Assembly (NCBI GenBank): GCA_001897035.1
Contig: MKRS01000188.1
Coordinates: forward strand, 1 to 15,443
From: Bacteroidales bacterium 45-6
Lineage (GTDB): Bacteria > Bacteroidota > Bacteroidia > Bacteroidales > Dysgonomonadaceae
Direction: 5' to 3'
DNA: 15,443 nt
Under the pieces are notes generated by a model. That model ran no database searches, was not told the origin of the DNA, and saw only the letters and a list, made by a program, of their open reading frames with translations. Position numbers and translations under genes: made by a program. Each line of letters begins with the position of its first letter. Within the stretch, counting starts at the first letter, position 1. Shown here in pieces: positions 1-6,736 of the stretch.

Positions 1-84
1 CAAATCCACGTTTGTCCATCCGGTGAACCGGTTTTCCTGATTCCAGACACTTTCACCGTGACGAATTAATACAACTCTTTTCAT
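1..84 (-). CDS. gpmA: 2,3-bisphosphoglycerate-dependent phosphoglycerate mutase, N-terminal 28 codons (runs off the window)
   Basis: The minus strand reads ATG at 84 and stays open to the edge of the window. The 28 residues contain RHGES (residues 8-12), the histidine-phosphatase signature in which His9 is the residue phosphorylated in catalysis, followed by the FTGW block that is typical of cofactor-dependent phosphoglycerate mutases. The family interconverts 3- and 2-phosphoglycerate in cytoplasmic glycolysis and gluconeogenesis. The start is the first ATG of the frame and sits behind an A-rich leader (AATAAAACATTA), as is usual in Bacteroidota. It lies downstream of the M20D gene on the same strand, but a promoter-like site and a hairpin separate the two, so it is probably transcribed on its own. 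Only the N-terminus is visible. Confidence 0.9.
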   Translation of the reverse strand, partial: MKRVVLIRHGESVWNQENRFTGWTNVDL

Positions 85-118
85 TAATGTTTTATTGTTT
101 TATTAAATTGATATATGG

Positions 119-130
119 TTGCAATTGCAA
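119..130. promoter_or_regulatory. 12-bp perfect palindrome in the gpmA leader
   Basis: TTGCAATTGCAA is its own reverse complement and lies 35 bases upstream of the gpmA start codon. A perfect 12-mer palindrome can be a dimeric regulator site or a small RNA hairpin, but AT-rich leaders produce such palindromes by chance. No regulator is implied by the neighbours. Confidence 0.25.
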
Positions 131-142
131 GACTATCAAATG

Positions 143-167
143 AAAAACCACGACAGGGGTGGCTTTT
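143..167 (-). terminator. Hairpin with U-tract between the M20D gene and gpmA
   Basis: Read on the minus strand, AAAAGCCAC (167-159), a 7-nt loop, and GTGGTTTTT (151-143) form a 9-bp stem. The fifth pair is G-U in minus-strand RNA but would be an A-C mismatch in plus-strand RNA, so the structure favours minus-strand transcripts. The stem is short but ends in a U-tract. It may terminate the M20D transcript about 100 nt after its stop. Because it also lies just downstream of the candidate gpmA start site, it could instead be a 5' leader hairpin. Confidence 0.45.
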
Positions 168-177
168 AGAATCTTTG

Positions 178-208
178 CAAAGCTATCTATTTTTGCTGAA
201 ATACGCAA
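178..208 (-). promoter_or_regulatory. Candidate gpmA promoter (TTG-N20-TAGCTTTG)
   Basis: On the minus strand a TTG (208-206) lies 20 bases upstream of TAGCTTTG (185-178), which matches the Bacteroidota -7 consensus TAnnTTTG exactly. Transcription would begin near 172 and give a gpmA leader of about 88 nt that starts with the hairpin at 167-143. It lies in the 181-base gap between the M20D stop and gpmA. Confidence 0.5.
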
Positions 209-265
209 GAGCAGTTAGCAGTCATCAGTTATTGGGGGGCTAAAGCTGGTTCTATAATTTGTAAA

Positions 266-1468
266 TTACCCTTCGCCTCCATCCAAATAGCGGTAGGCCA
301 GATAAGCCATCAGCCCTACCGACGTTTTCAGTGCTTCTTCGTCAATGTGGAAAGTCGGGGTATGTAGTCCGCCACAGTTTTGCGAGCCAATAACTCCGAA
401 GCGGTAGAACGTGGCGGGATATTCTTGTGAGAAAAACCCAAAATCCTCCGAGGTCATCCGTTGCGGCAAGCCCAACACCTTTTCTTTCCCAAGGTATTCT
501 GAAGCAAAGGATTTCATCAAGACCGTCACCAGCGGATCGTTTTTCGTGCAAGGATAGCCGTCGTACACCTCGATGTCGCATTCGCAGCCATGCGCCTTTG
601 CGGTTGAAATGGCTATTTCCCGTATGATCGGCTTCATTTTTGCCCGTTCTTGCTCGTCCATGCAGCGGAAAGTTCCGGCCAGAGTCACCTCATTGGGGAT
701 GACGTTGGTGGCCCCGTCTGCGATGAACTTGCCAAAGGTAATAACCATCGGCTTGAACGGATTAGAGCGGCGGCTTACGATTTGTTGCATGGAAACAATC
801 ACCTGCGAGGCAGCCAGCACCGTATCGTTTAGCAGATGCGGGAGTGCGCCGTGGCCGCCTTTCCCCTTTATTTTGATGTGGATCTCATCGGCCGAAGCCA
901 TGATGATACCCTCCTGAAAGCCGACAGTTCCCACCGGGTAGTCCACATAAGCATGTTGTCCGACAATCAGGTCGGGCTTGATGATATCGAAAACGCCGTC
1001 CTTCAGCATGAGGGAAGCCCCTCCCGGATGCTTTTCCTCTCCCGGTTGGAAAACGAGCAAGACCGTGCCGCCAAATTCCGATTTCATCCCGTGCAGGATT
1101 TTTGCCGCCCCGAGCAGTGAGGCAGTATGCGTGTCGTGGCCGCAAGCGTGCATGACGCCTGAGTTTTTCGATTTGAAGGGCAGATTGTTTGATTCCACTA
1201 TCGGAAGCGCATCCATGTCTGCACGAAGGGCGATCACCTTTTGTCCGGTTCTTTCACCTACGATGCGCCCCAGAATGCCATATCCACCGATCTTTTCTCG
1301 AAAAGGAATACCTATTTGATTTAGTGCAGCTTTCACGTACTCCGCCGTCTCCTTTTCTTCGAAAGAAAGTTCGGGATTGCTATGGAGGTGGCGGTAGTGT
1401 GCGAGGGTCTCGGGGTGATAGTCGGAGACCTTGTCTCTAATATTTGTCAAAATATCTTGTTGAGCCAT
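266..1468 (-). CDS. M20D-family metal-dependent amidohydrolase (N-acyl-amino-acid or peptidyl amidase type)
   Basis: This is a 400-residue cytoplasmic enzyme (no signal peptide) of the M20D family, which includes hippurate hydrolase, IAA-amino-acid hydrolase and N-acetyldiaminopimelate deacetylase. These enzymes hydrolyse an amide bond between an acyl group and an amino acid. The dinuclear metal ligands are visible: Cys109 and His111 in MHACGHDTH, Glu145 (next to catalytic Glu144) in QPGEE, His172 in VGQHAY, and His369 in GGLHTPTFH. The lid/dimerisation domain carries GKGGHGALPH (202-211). Length is normal for the family. The frame can be extended to a TTG at 1489, but a -7 promoter element at 1499-1492 lies right against that codon, so I chose the ATG at 1468. 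It is divergent from the TonB-dependent receptor. The substrate cannot be read from the sequence. Confidence 0.9.
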   Translation of the reverse strand: MAQQDILTNIRDKVSDYHPETLAHYRHLHSNPELSFEEKETAEYVKAALNQIGIPFREKIGGYGILGRIVGERTGQKVIALRADMDALPIVESNNLPFKSKNSGVMHACGHDTHTASLLGAAKILHGMKSEFGGTVLLVFQPGEEKHPGGASLMLKDGVFDIIKPDLIVGQHAYVDYPVGTVGFQEGIIMASADEIHIKIKGKGGHGALPHLLNDTVLAASQVIVSMQQIVSRRSNPFKPMVITFGKFIADGATNVIPNEVTLAGTFRCMDEQERAKMKPIIREIAISTAKAHGCECDIEVYDGYPCTKNDPLVTVLMKSFASEYLGKEKVLGLPQRMTSEDFGFFSQEYPATFYRFGVIGSQNCGGLHTPTFHIDEEALKTSVGLMAYLAYRYLDGGEG

Positions 1469-1491
1469 TTCTTGTTTTATTCGGTACAATA

Positions 1492-1499
1492 CAAAGGTA
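1492..1499 (-). promoter_or_regulatory. Candidate -7 element of the M20D gene (TACCTTTG)
   Basis: TACCTTTG on the minus strand matches TAnnTTTG exactly and would place the transcription start at roughly 1484-1487, about 18 nt before the ATG at 1468. No clear -33 TTG is visible at the usual distance. The site argues against the TTG start at 1489. Confidence 0.45.
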
Positions 1500-1569
1500 A
1501 TGAAAAAGGAGCTAATTGTATAAATCCAAAATATAGATTAATTAAGGATAGCTGTTGGTTTAGAGGTAA

Positions 1570-1592
1570 TTCGTTTCATTTTGGTAAACGAA
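1570..1592. promoter_or_regulatory. Inverted repeat TTCGTTT-N9-AAACGAA, possible operator
   Basis: Two 7-base arms (1570-1576 and 1586-1592) form a perfect inverted repeat with a 9-base spacer. It lies in the AT-rich region between the divergent M20D and TonB-receptor genes, about 78 bases upstream of the receptor's -7 element. Position and symmetry fit a dimeric regulator site, but I do not recognise the motif. Apart from this repeat and the two promoter elements I see nothing in 1490-1738. Confidence 0.3.
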
Positions 1593-1669
1593 ATTTATTA
1601 TTTTAAGTTCTATGGCGGTGACTGCTAAAAAAATAATAAAAACGTAACAAACAGTATTATTCTTTATTG

Positions 1670-1677
1670 TATCTTTG
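1670..1677 (+). promoter_or_regulatory. Candidate -7 element of the TonB-dependent receptor gene (TATCTTTG)
   Basis: TATCTTTG is an exact TAnnTTTG match. It implies a start site near 1683 and a 5' leader of about 55 nt before the ATG at 1739. No TTG is clear at -33. Because the element overlaps the upstream TTG at 1667, that codon cannot be the start of a transcript made from here. Confidence 0.5.
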
Positions 1678-1738
1678 TGAAGAGTTAATTTTGTTTGTTA
1701 AAGTTGGAAAACGCGTTAATAATTCTATAATTCAAAGT

Positions 1739-4700
1739 ATGAAAAAAACTATCTATGCTATTATTATGTGTATGGCGTTCCTGTTTTCCGGGATTGCCAA
1801 TGCGCAGGTAACAACAGCTTCAATCAGTGGTAAAATCACGAGTGACACCAAGGAAGCTCTGCTTGGTGTGAATGTGAAGGCAACACATGTTCCAACAGGA
1901 ACTACTTATTGGGCAACTACAAATCAGAATGGAAAGTACAACTTTCCGAATCTAAGAATCGGGGGGCCTTACAAGATTGAATTCAAATATGTGGGATTCA
2001 ATGCTGAGGAAGTGAATAATGTTAGCTTAACTCTCGGCGAAGAACGTACACTCAACGTGACATTGAAAGAAGAATCAAAGGCTTTGAACGAGGTGTTGGT
2101 TATCGGGCAGAAGAATCCGGTAATATCGGCCAGTAGAACTGGTGCGCAGGAAATCATCACCCGCGACAAATTGGACAAGCTTCCAACCATCAACAGGTCT
2201 CTAAGCGACTTCACTAAATTGACACCGATGAGCAACGGAAGCAACTTTGCTGGCGTTTCTTATCGCTATAACAACGTCACCGTGGATGGGGCTTCATTCA
2301 ACAATTCATTTGGTTTGAGCTCTTCCCTTGGCGCAACCGGAACAGAACCCATTTCGCTGGAAGCGTTGGAGCAGGTGCAGGTAATGATTGCTCCTTTCGA
2401 CGTTCGAAATGGCGGCTTTACGGGTGCGGGGATCAACTCTGTGACAAAATCAGGAACTAACGATGTGCACGCATCGGCTTATTATTATGTGAAAAGTCCT
2501 GCATTGGTGGGATATAGAATAAAGGACAACGTATTGCCCGTCAGTGAATTCTCAAACAAACAATACGGATTGAGCTTATCAGGTGCCATCATCAAAAACA
2601 AATTGTTCTTTTACCTGAATGGCGAATTGGATCGTCAGGAAACCCCAATTACTTATACTACAGATAATTCGCTCGCAAAGTCGGCAACACTTCAAGGAAT
2701 TTCGGACTTCCTTAATCAGCAATTCAATTATAGTCCAGGGATTTATAATTTGTCCAAATACAACACACAGGCCGATAGGCTTACAGCTCGCTTAGACTGG
2801 AACGTGAATTCGAGGAACGCTCTAAGCTTGAAATACTATCACCTCAAGTCGTTCACCACAAACAAGCCAAGTACGTCGGGAGCTCCGAAAAATGGCCGTG
2901 GCCCGAACGAATTTGCCATTCCCTTCAGTTCTGCCTTCTACCGCACGAATAACAATTTCGACATTGTTATCATGGACTTGAACACAACCATCAACTCAGA
3001 GATGAGCAACTATTTCAAAGTGGGCTATTCTCGTTTGCGTGATTTCCGTGATATGGACGGTGGATTTTTCCCTCAAGTGGACATCCTGAATGGCGATGGA
3101 ACCAACCTGATGGCGATGACCACTTTCGGAACGGAAGCCAATTCTTACAACAACAAGCTGAACACAGACATCTGGCAACTTCAAGACAACTTCGTGTGGA
3201 ACAACGGAAGCCATCAGGTGACAGTCGGCACACAAAGTGATTTCCGCAAATTTGCGAACGGTTTTGCGCAAAACTATCCAGGTGCATGGGTGTTCACTTC
3301 GGTGGATGACTTCAAGTTCAACGTGCTTGCCACGAAAGACTATATGGCAGCCCACAGCGGTAGCCTTTCCGGATTTGACATCACGCAGTTCAATCCTTCC
3401 ACGTATGGGTTGAACCCGATCAATGGTGGTGTTGCAAACATCAAAGGAGCTTCAAGCACCAGTTTCACTCAAAAATATGCCATCGGAGATTCTTTCCCAT
3501 TTGCGTATGTGGATGTAATCCAGTTGGGCTTTTATGTGCAGGATAAATGGACGTTGAGCAATAACTTGAATTTCACTTTTGGTTTGCGCGCCGACATCCC
3601 TATTTTCACCACAGACTTGGCTCCCAACGACAAGGTGGCTGCCGAAACATACCGCGACGGAATCAAAGTGGATGTGTCGAAATATCCGAATGCAAAAATC
3701 CAGTTGTCTCCCCGCATAGGATTCAACTACCGTCCTCTGGATGACGAATCCTTGCAGATCAGGGGTGGATCGGGATTGTTCACCGGAACTCCTCCTTATG
3801 TATGGTTGAGCAACCAGGCTGGAAACAACGGCGTTTTGTTTGGTGACATTTCGATCCCTTCCGACAAGTTGAAAACATTAGGGTTTACCGGAAACATTGA
3901 CCAGCTCAAGCCTGCCGCAGGAAGTGCTACTCGTGCCGACATCAATGTCACTGACCCTAAATTCAAGTATCCTATGTTGTGGAAAAACAACCTAGCTGCC
4001 GATTACAAATTCGGTGACGGATGGATTGCGACCGTGGAGCTACTTTATTCGAAAGACATCAATGGAATATACCACGACAACATCGGCAAAGAAATTTCTA
4101 CCAATTTTGTGAATGATGGATCAGGACAGAATGCACGCCCATTTTATACCGGAGCCTATTACAGTGATTTGGCCGTAGTAAACCAGAAAGCTGCAAACAA
4201 CGTGATTATGCTCCGCAATACGAGCAAGGGCCATGCTTTTTCTTCTTCCTTCCAGTTGCAAAAGAATTTCACCTCGGGAGTGCTGAAAGGCTTGGAAGTG
4301 AATGGATCTTACTCGTTCAGCCATGCTAAGGGTGTGACTGATGGAAGTTCGTCCACTGCAAATTCTTCTTGGAGATACCGTGCAGCTTTGAATCCAAATG
4401 CTGAAGAAGTTAGCTACAGCGCGGGTGCCGTGAATGGACGTGTGCTTGTTTCCGCTTCCTATACAGCAAACTGGGGCAAAACTGCCTCCACATCTTTCGG
4501 GGTCGTCTATCAACGCTACCGTCCTTTCCGTTATTCCTATGTATATACCGGAGATGCTAATGGGGATGGATTGACAGACAACGACTTGATCTACATCCCA
4601 AGGTCATTGGATGAAATCAAAGATAATTTGCTCGCTACAGGATTTGACAGCCAGCAAAAGGCTTGGGAAGCATTGGACAACTTTATCTCTCAAGATCCGT

Positions 4701-5077
4701 ACCTGAAAAATCGCCGTGGAAAGTTTGCCGAACGCAATGGTGCGGTTGCTCCCTATGCAAACCAATTGGATTTTAGTGTGAACCATGATATACATATCTT
4801 CCAAAACAATGGTCGTTCTCACACGATAAGATTCAGTGCAAGCATTCAGAATTTCTTGAACCTATTGAATAAAAAATGGGGAGTGCAAGAAACCACGATG
4901 TATGGTTCATCTGGATCGCCACAGTACCAATTCTTGAGCATTGCTCAAAAAGCCTCGTCTGCCAACAATTACACCATCAAATATTCAATGGATAAGACTT
5001 TGAAAGAAACTTTCAAAGACAACATTGGAGATGTGTCTCGCTGGCAAATGCAGGTGGGTGTGAAATACATCTTCTAA
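1739..5077 (+). CDS. Oar-like TonB-dependent outer-membrane receptor with N-terminal carboxypeptidase-regulatory-like domain
   Basis: This is a 1112-residue outer-membrane beta-barrel receptor that would use TonB/ExbBD energy to import a ligand. A type I signal peptide ends near residue 22 (IANA-Q). Residues 27-110 form a carboxypeptidase-regulatory-like Ig fold (SISGKI, GKYNFPNL, YVGF). A plug domain at about 125-245 carries the Oar-type blocks GTEPISLEALEQVQV and APFDVRNGGFTGAGINSVT. The barrel fills the rest and ends in VGVKYIF with the usual C-terminal Phe. Near residue 940 an Asp/Asn-rich loop, GDANGDGLTDNDLIYI, looks like a calcium site and is common in Oar proteins. The ATG at 1739 is chosen because it begins the signal peptide and follows the promoter. 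No SusD-like lipoprotein is adjacent, so it is not a classical glycan-utilisation SusCD pair. The ligand is unknown. Confidence 0.9.
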   Translation: MKKTIYAIIMCMAFLFSGIANAQVTTASISGKITSDTKEALLGVNVKATHVPTGTTYWATTNQNGKYNFPNLRIGGPYKIEFKYVGFNAEEVNNVSLTLGEERTLNVTLKEESKALNEVLVIGQKNPVISASRTGAQEIITRDKLDKLPTINRSLSDFTKLTPMSNGSNFAGVSYRYNNVTVDGASFNNSFGLSSSLGATGTEPISLEALEQVQVMIAPFDVRNGGFTGAGINSVTKSGTNDVHASAYYYVKSPALVGYRIKDNVLPVSEFSNKQYGLSLSGAIIKNKLFFYLNGELDRQETPITYTTDNSLAKSATLQGISDFLNQQFNYSPGIYNLSKYNTQADRLTARLDWNVNSRNALSLKYYHLKSFTTNKPSTSGAPKNGRGPNEFAIPFSSAFYRTNNNFDIVIMDLNTTINSEMSNYFKVGYSRLRDFRDMDGGFFPQVDILNGDGTNLMAMTTFGTEANSYNNKLNTDIWQLQDNFVWNNGSHQVTVGTQSDFRKFANGFAQNYPGAWVFTSVDDFKFNVLATKDYMAAHSGSLSGFDITQFNPSTYGLNPINGGVANIKGASSTSFTQKYAIGDSFPFAYVDVIQLGFYVQDKWTLSNNLNFTFGLRADIPIFTTDLAPNDKVAAETYRDGIKVDVSKYPNAKIQLSPRIGFNYRPLDDESLQIRGGSGLFTGTPPYVWLSNQAGNNGVLFGDISIPSDKLKTLGFTGNIDQLKPAAGSATRADINVTDPKFKYPMLWKNNLAADYKFGDGWIATVELLYSKDINGIYHDNIGKEISTNFVNDGSGQNARPFYTGAYYSDLAVVNQKAANNVIMLRNTSKGHAFSSSFQLQKNFTSGVLKGLEVNGSYSFSHAKGVTDGSSSTANSSWRYRAALNPNAEEVSYSAGAVNGRVLVSASYTANWGKTASTSFGVVYQRYRPFRYSYVYTGDANGDGLTDNDLIYIPRSLDEIKDNLLATGFDSQQKAWEALDNFISQDPYLKNRRGKFAERNGAVAPYANQLDFSVNHDIHIFQNNGRSHTIRFSASIQNFLNLLNKKWGVQETTMYGSSGSPQYQFLSIAQKASSANNYTIKYSMDKTLKETFKDNIGDVSRWQMQVGVKYIF

Positions 5078-5085
5078 ACAACGTA

Positions 5086-5322
5086 TCACGCAATATCAAA
5101 AAAGCGGAAGATCTCCAATCGGATCTTCCGCTTTTTTTGTGCAGAACTTTCCGATTCTTCCTGGGTTTTACGCATTTTGAACCAAATACCGTTGACAATA
5201 ACGTAAAATTTGGTAATTTTATCTTTTGAATATACCAACCCGGTAGATGTGCGTGATTTGATGATATAGTCTAATTTAAAATTGTTTGTATGCCGCTGAT
5301 TTTTCGACCAAGCTTTTCGCAC
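5086..5322 (-). CDS. Possible small protein (78 residues), doubtful
   Basis: This minus-strand frame starts at GTG (5322) and fills most of the 279-base gap between the TonB receptor and the M48 peptidase. From residue 14 to about 52 it reads like real protein, with unremarkable codons and a plausible fold pattern (FKLDYIIKSR, STGLVYSKDKITKFYVIVNG). Against it: there is no ribosome-binding site, the start is GTG, and the last ~20 residues are encoded by the terminator hairpin at 5098-5138, which a real gene would normally end before. It may be a remnant of a small gene, or chance. I recognise no family. Confidence 0.3.
   Translation of the reverse strand: MRKAWSKNQRHTNNFKLDYIIKSRTSTGLVYSKDKITKFYVIVNGIWFKMRKTQEESESSAQKKRKIRLEIFRFFDIA
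5098..5138 (+). terminator. Strong intrinsic terminator of the TonB-receptor gene
   Basis: GCGGAAGATC (5104-5113) and GATCTTCCGC (5122-5131) form a perfect 10-bp stem around an 8-nt loop. It is flanked by six A on the left and seven T on the right, which extend the stem and supply the U-tract. It begins 20 bases after the receptor stop codon. The A-tract makes it usable in the minus direction as well. Confidence 0.9.
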
Positions 5323-5356
5323 CGAATTTGTACCAATCTAAAAACAGAAAGAGTAA

Positions 5357-6697
5357 ATGCTCATGGATAGACAGAAAATGAGTCGTTGTGCGAAGCGATT
5401 GCTTGTTGCCGTTATTGTGTTGTGCTGTGCAATGGAGGCTTCCTCGCAAGTGTATGTGCCTATTGATACGGCCAATGTGAGCGAGAGGCTTTTGAAAGGA
5501 AAGCAGTTTGACCGTATTGCCAATGAGAATTTGAATGAGATAAAAAAGCTGACTTCGGGTAGGGAGGAAAGCTATATTTCGAAGAGTTTTAAGAATCAGA
5601 TAAAAGGCATGAAAGAAGACATTGAGTCGGGGCTATATGTCTTCGATCATCGGTTCGACGCCTTCATCGATTCTGTATATAATTTGCTTTGCAAGCACAA
5701 TCCCCAGATCCCGACCGATTACAGTTTCTACGTGTCGCGCGACATCAGCCTCAATGCAGCCAGCATGGGATGCAAGGTGTTTGTTATCCATCTGGGGGTT
5801 TTCTACTTCCTCGAAAATGAACAGGAATTTGCTGCCATGATGGCGCATGAAATCAGCCACCAGTTGAAGCAGCATACCATTGCCACACTCAGGAAAAGGT
5901 ATTATGTGGATAAGGTGGAGTCGCATGAACAGATTGACAAGATCAAAGGCGAGAAACGCAACAAAAGCGAACGTGCCCTCGAAAAGGTGAGGGAGATACG
6001 TTATGCCGACAGGGCATTGAGCCGGTTGCAGGAGCAAGAGGCCGACTCGATGGGCTACGTGTTGTTCCGGAATGCTGGCTTTTCTCCCCACGAATACATT
6101 CATTCGTATCGCTTGATGGCTCTTTACGATTCCATCAGCCCGAAAGATGGCGTGGAGCTTGCTACTTACCGGAAGATTTTTGATTTTCCGAATTTTCCCT
6201 TTAAGGAGTCTTGGCTGAAAAAAGAGGATTTTTCGGCGTATGATTATAGCAAATACAAACCGCATTACAACCAGGACTCTTTGAATTCTCATCCCGACGT
6301 CATGCACCGTGTCGCAAAATTGAAGGAAACGTTTGCCGAGCTAAAGGACTCTGCGGCAGTTCTTAGCCCAAGCAAGCAGTTTGAATCCCTCCACACGATT
6401 GCTTCCTTCGAAAGGCTGCCGAGCTTGGTCATCGAAGAGGATTATGGTCTTGCCGTCTATCTTTGCCTGTATCGCCTCCAAACAAAACCGGAGGATGCCT
6501 ATTACCGCACTTTTTTAGGTGATTTGTTTGGCAAGATATATGATGCCCGCAAGGCTTACAAACTGAACCGATACCTTGATGTCATCGATCCGAAGTCGCA
6601 GCCAGAAAGCTACCAACAGTTTTTAAGCTTCATGTGGAATCTCAAAATTTCTGAGATCAAGGCGATAGCCGAATATTATACTGGAAAAAGCTCCTGA
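5357..6697 (+). CDS. Secreted M48-family zinc metallopeptidase
   Basis: This 446-residue protein has an N-terminal signal peptide (hydrophobic core about residues 14-25, likely cleavage after ASS-Q near residue 30) and so should act in the periplasm or envelope. The zinc motif HEISH is at residues 164-168 in MMAHEISHQLKQH, and the third ligand is Glu228 in the EAD motif of LQEQEADSMG. The 60-residue spacing between them matches periplasmic M48 enzymes of the BepA/LoiP type, which degrade or chaperone misfolded outer-membrane proteins. Between the two motifs is a charged helical stretch rich in Lys and Glu (176-222). The C-terminal 190 residues look alpha-helical and may be TPR-like, but I see no clear repeat consensus. 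The first ATG follows an AGAAAGAG leader; ATG at 5363 is an alternative. I found no convincing promoter in 5140-5356. Confidence 0.9.
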   Translation: MLMDRQKMSRCAKRLLVAVIVLCCAMEASSQVYVPIDTANVSERLLKGKQFDRIANENLNEIKKLTSGREESYISKSFKNQIKGMKEDIESGLYVFDHRFDAFIDSVYNLLCKHNPQIPTDYSFYVSRDISLNAASMGCKVFVIHLGVFYFLENEQEFAAMMAHEISHQLKQHTIATLRKRYYVDKVESHEQIDKIKGEKRNKSERALEKVREIRYADRALSRLQEQEADSMGYVLFRNAGFSPHEYIHSYRLMALYDSISPKDGVELATYRKIFDFPNFPFKESWLKKEDFSAYDYSKYKPHYNQDSLNSHPDVMHRVAKLKETFAELKDSAAVLSPSKQFESLHTIASFERLPSLVIEEDYGLAVYLCLYRLQTKPEDAYYRTFLGDLFGKIYDARKAYKLNRYLDVIDPKSQPESYQQFLSFMWNLKISEIKAIAEYYTGKSS

Positions 6698-6711
6698 GAG
6701 GGAGCTTTTTT
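6685..6711 (+). terminator. Terminator shared by the convergent M48 and 6737-8299 genes
   Basis: AAAAAGCTCC (6685-6694) pairs with GGAGCTTTTT (6701-6710), leaving a 6-nt loop, followed by one more T. The stem is A-rich on one side and T-rich on the other, so it works in both directions, and it sits 26 bases beyond the stop codon of the minus-strand gene. The M48 stop codon TGA (6695-6697) is inside the loop, so the last two or three M48 codons form the left arm. Confidence 0.8.
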
Positions 6712-6736
6712 CATTCGTTTAGAGTATATACAGAGA

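Noticed and set aside
1739..5077. SusC-type receptor of a polysaccharide utilisation locus
   Set aside because: The plug motifs are of the Oar type, there is no SusD-like gene next to it, and no glycoside hydrolase or regulator is nearby.
5192..5219. TTGACA-N16-TAATTT, an E. coli-like sigma-70 promoter upstream of the M48 gene
   Set aside because: The other promoters here follow the Bacteroidota TAnnTTTG pattern, and an AT-rich gap readily yields such a match. It is also about 135 bases from the M48 start.
5633..6307. Minus-strand open frame of 224 codons inside the M48 gene
   Set aside because: It is antisense to the HEISH and EAD motifs of a clear peptidase and its sequence resembles no folded protein; it is long only because of codon bias on the other strand.
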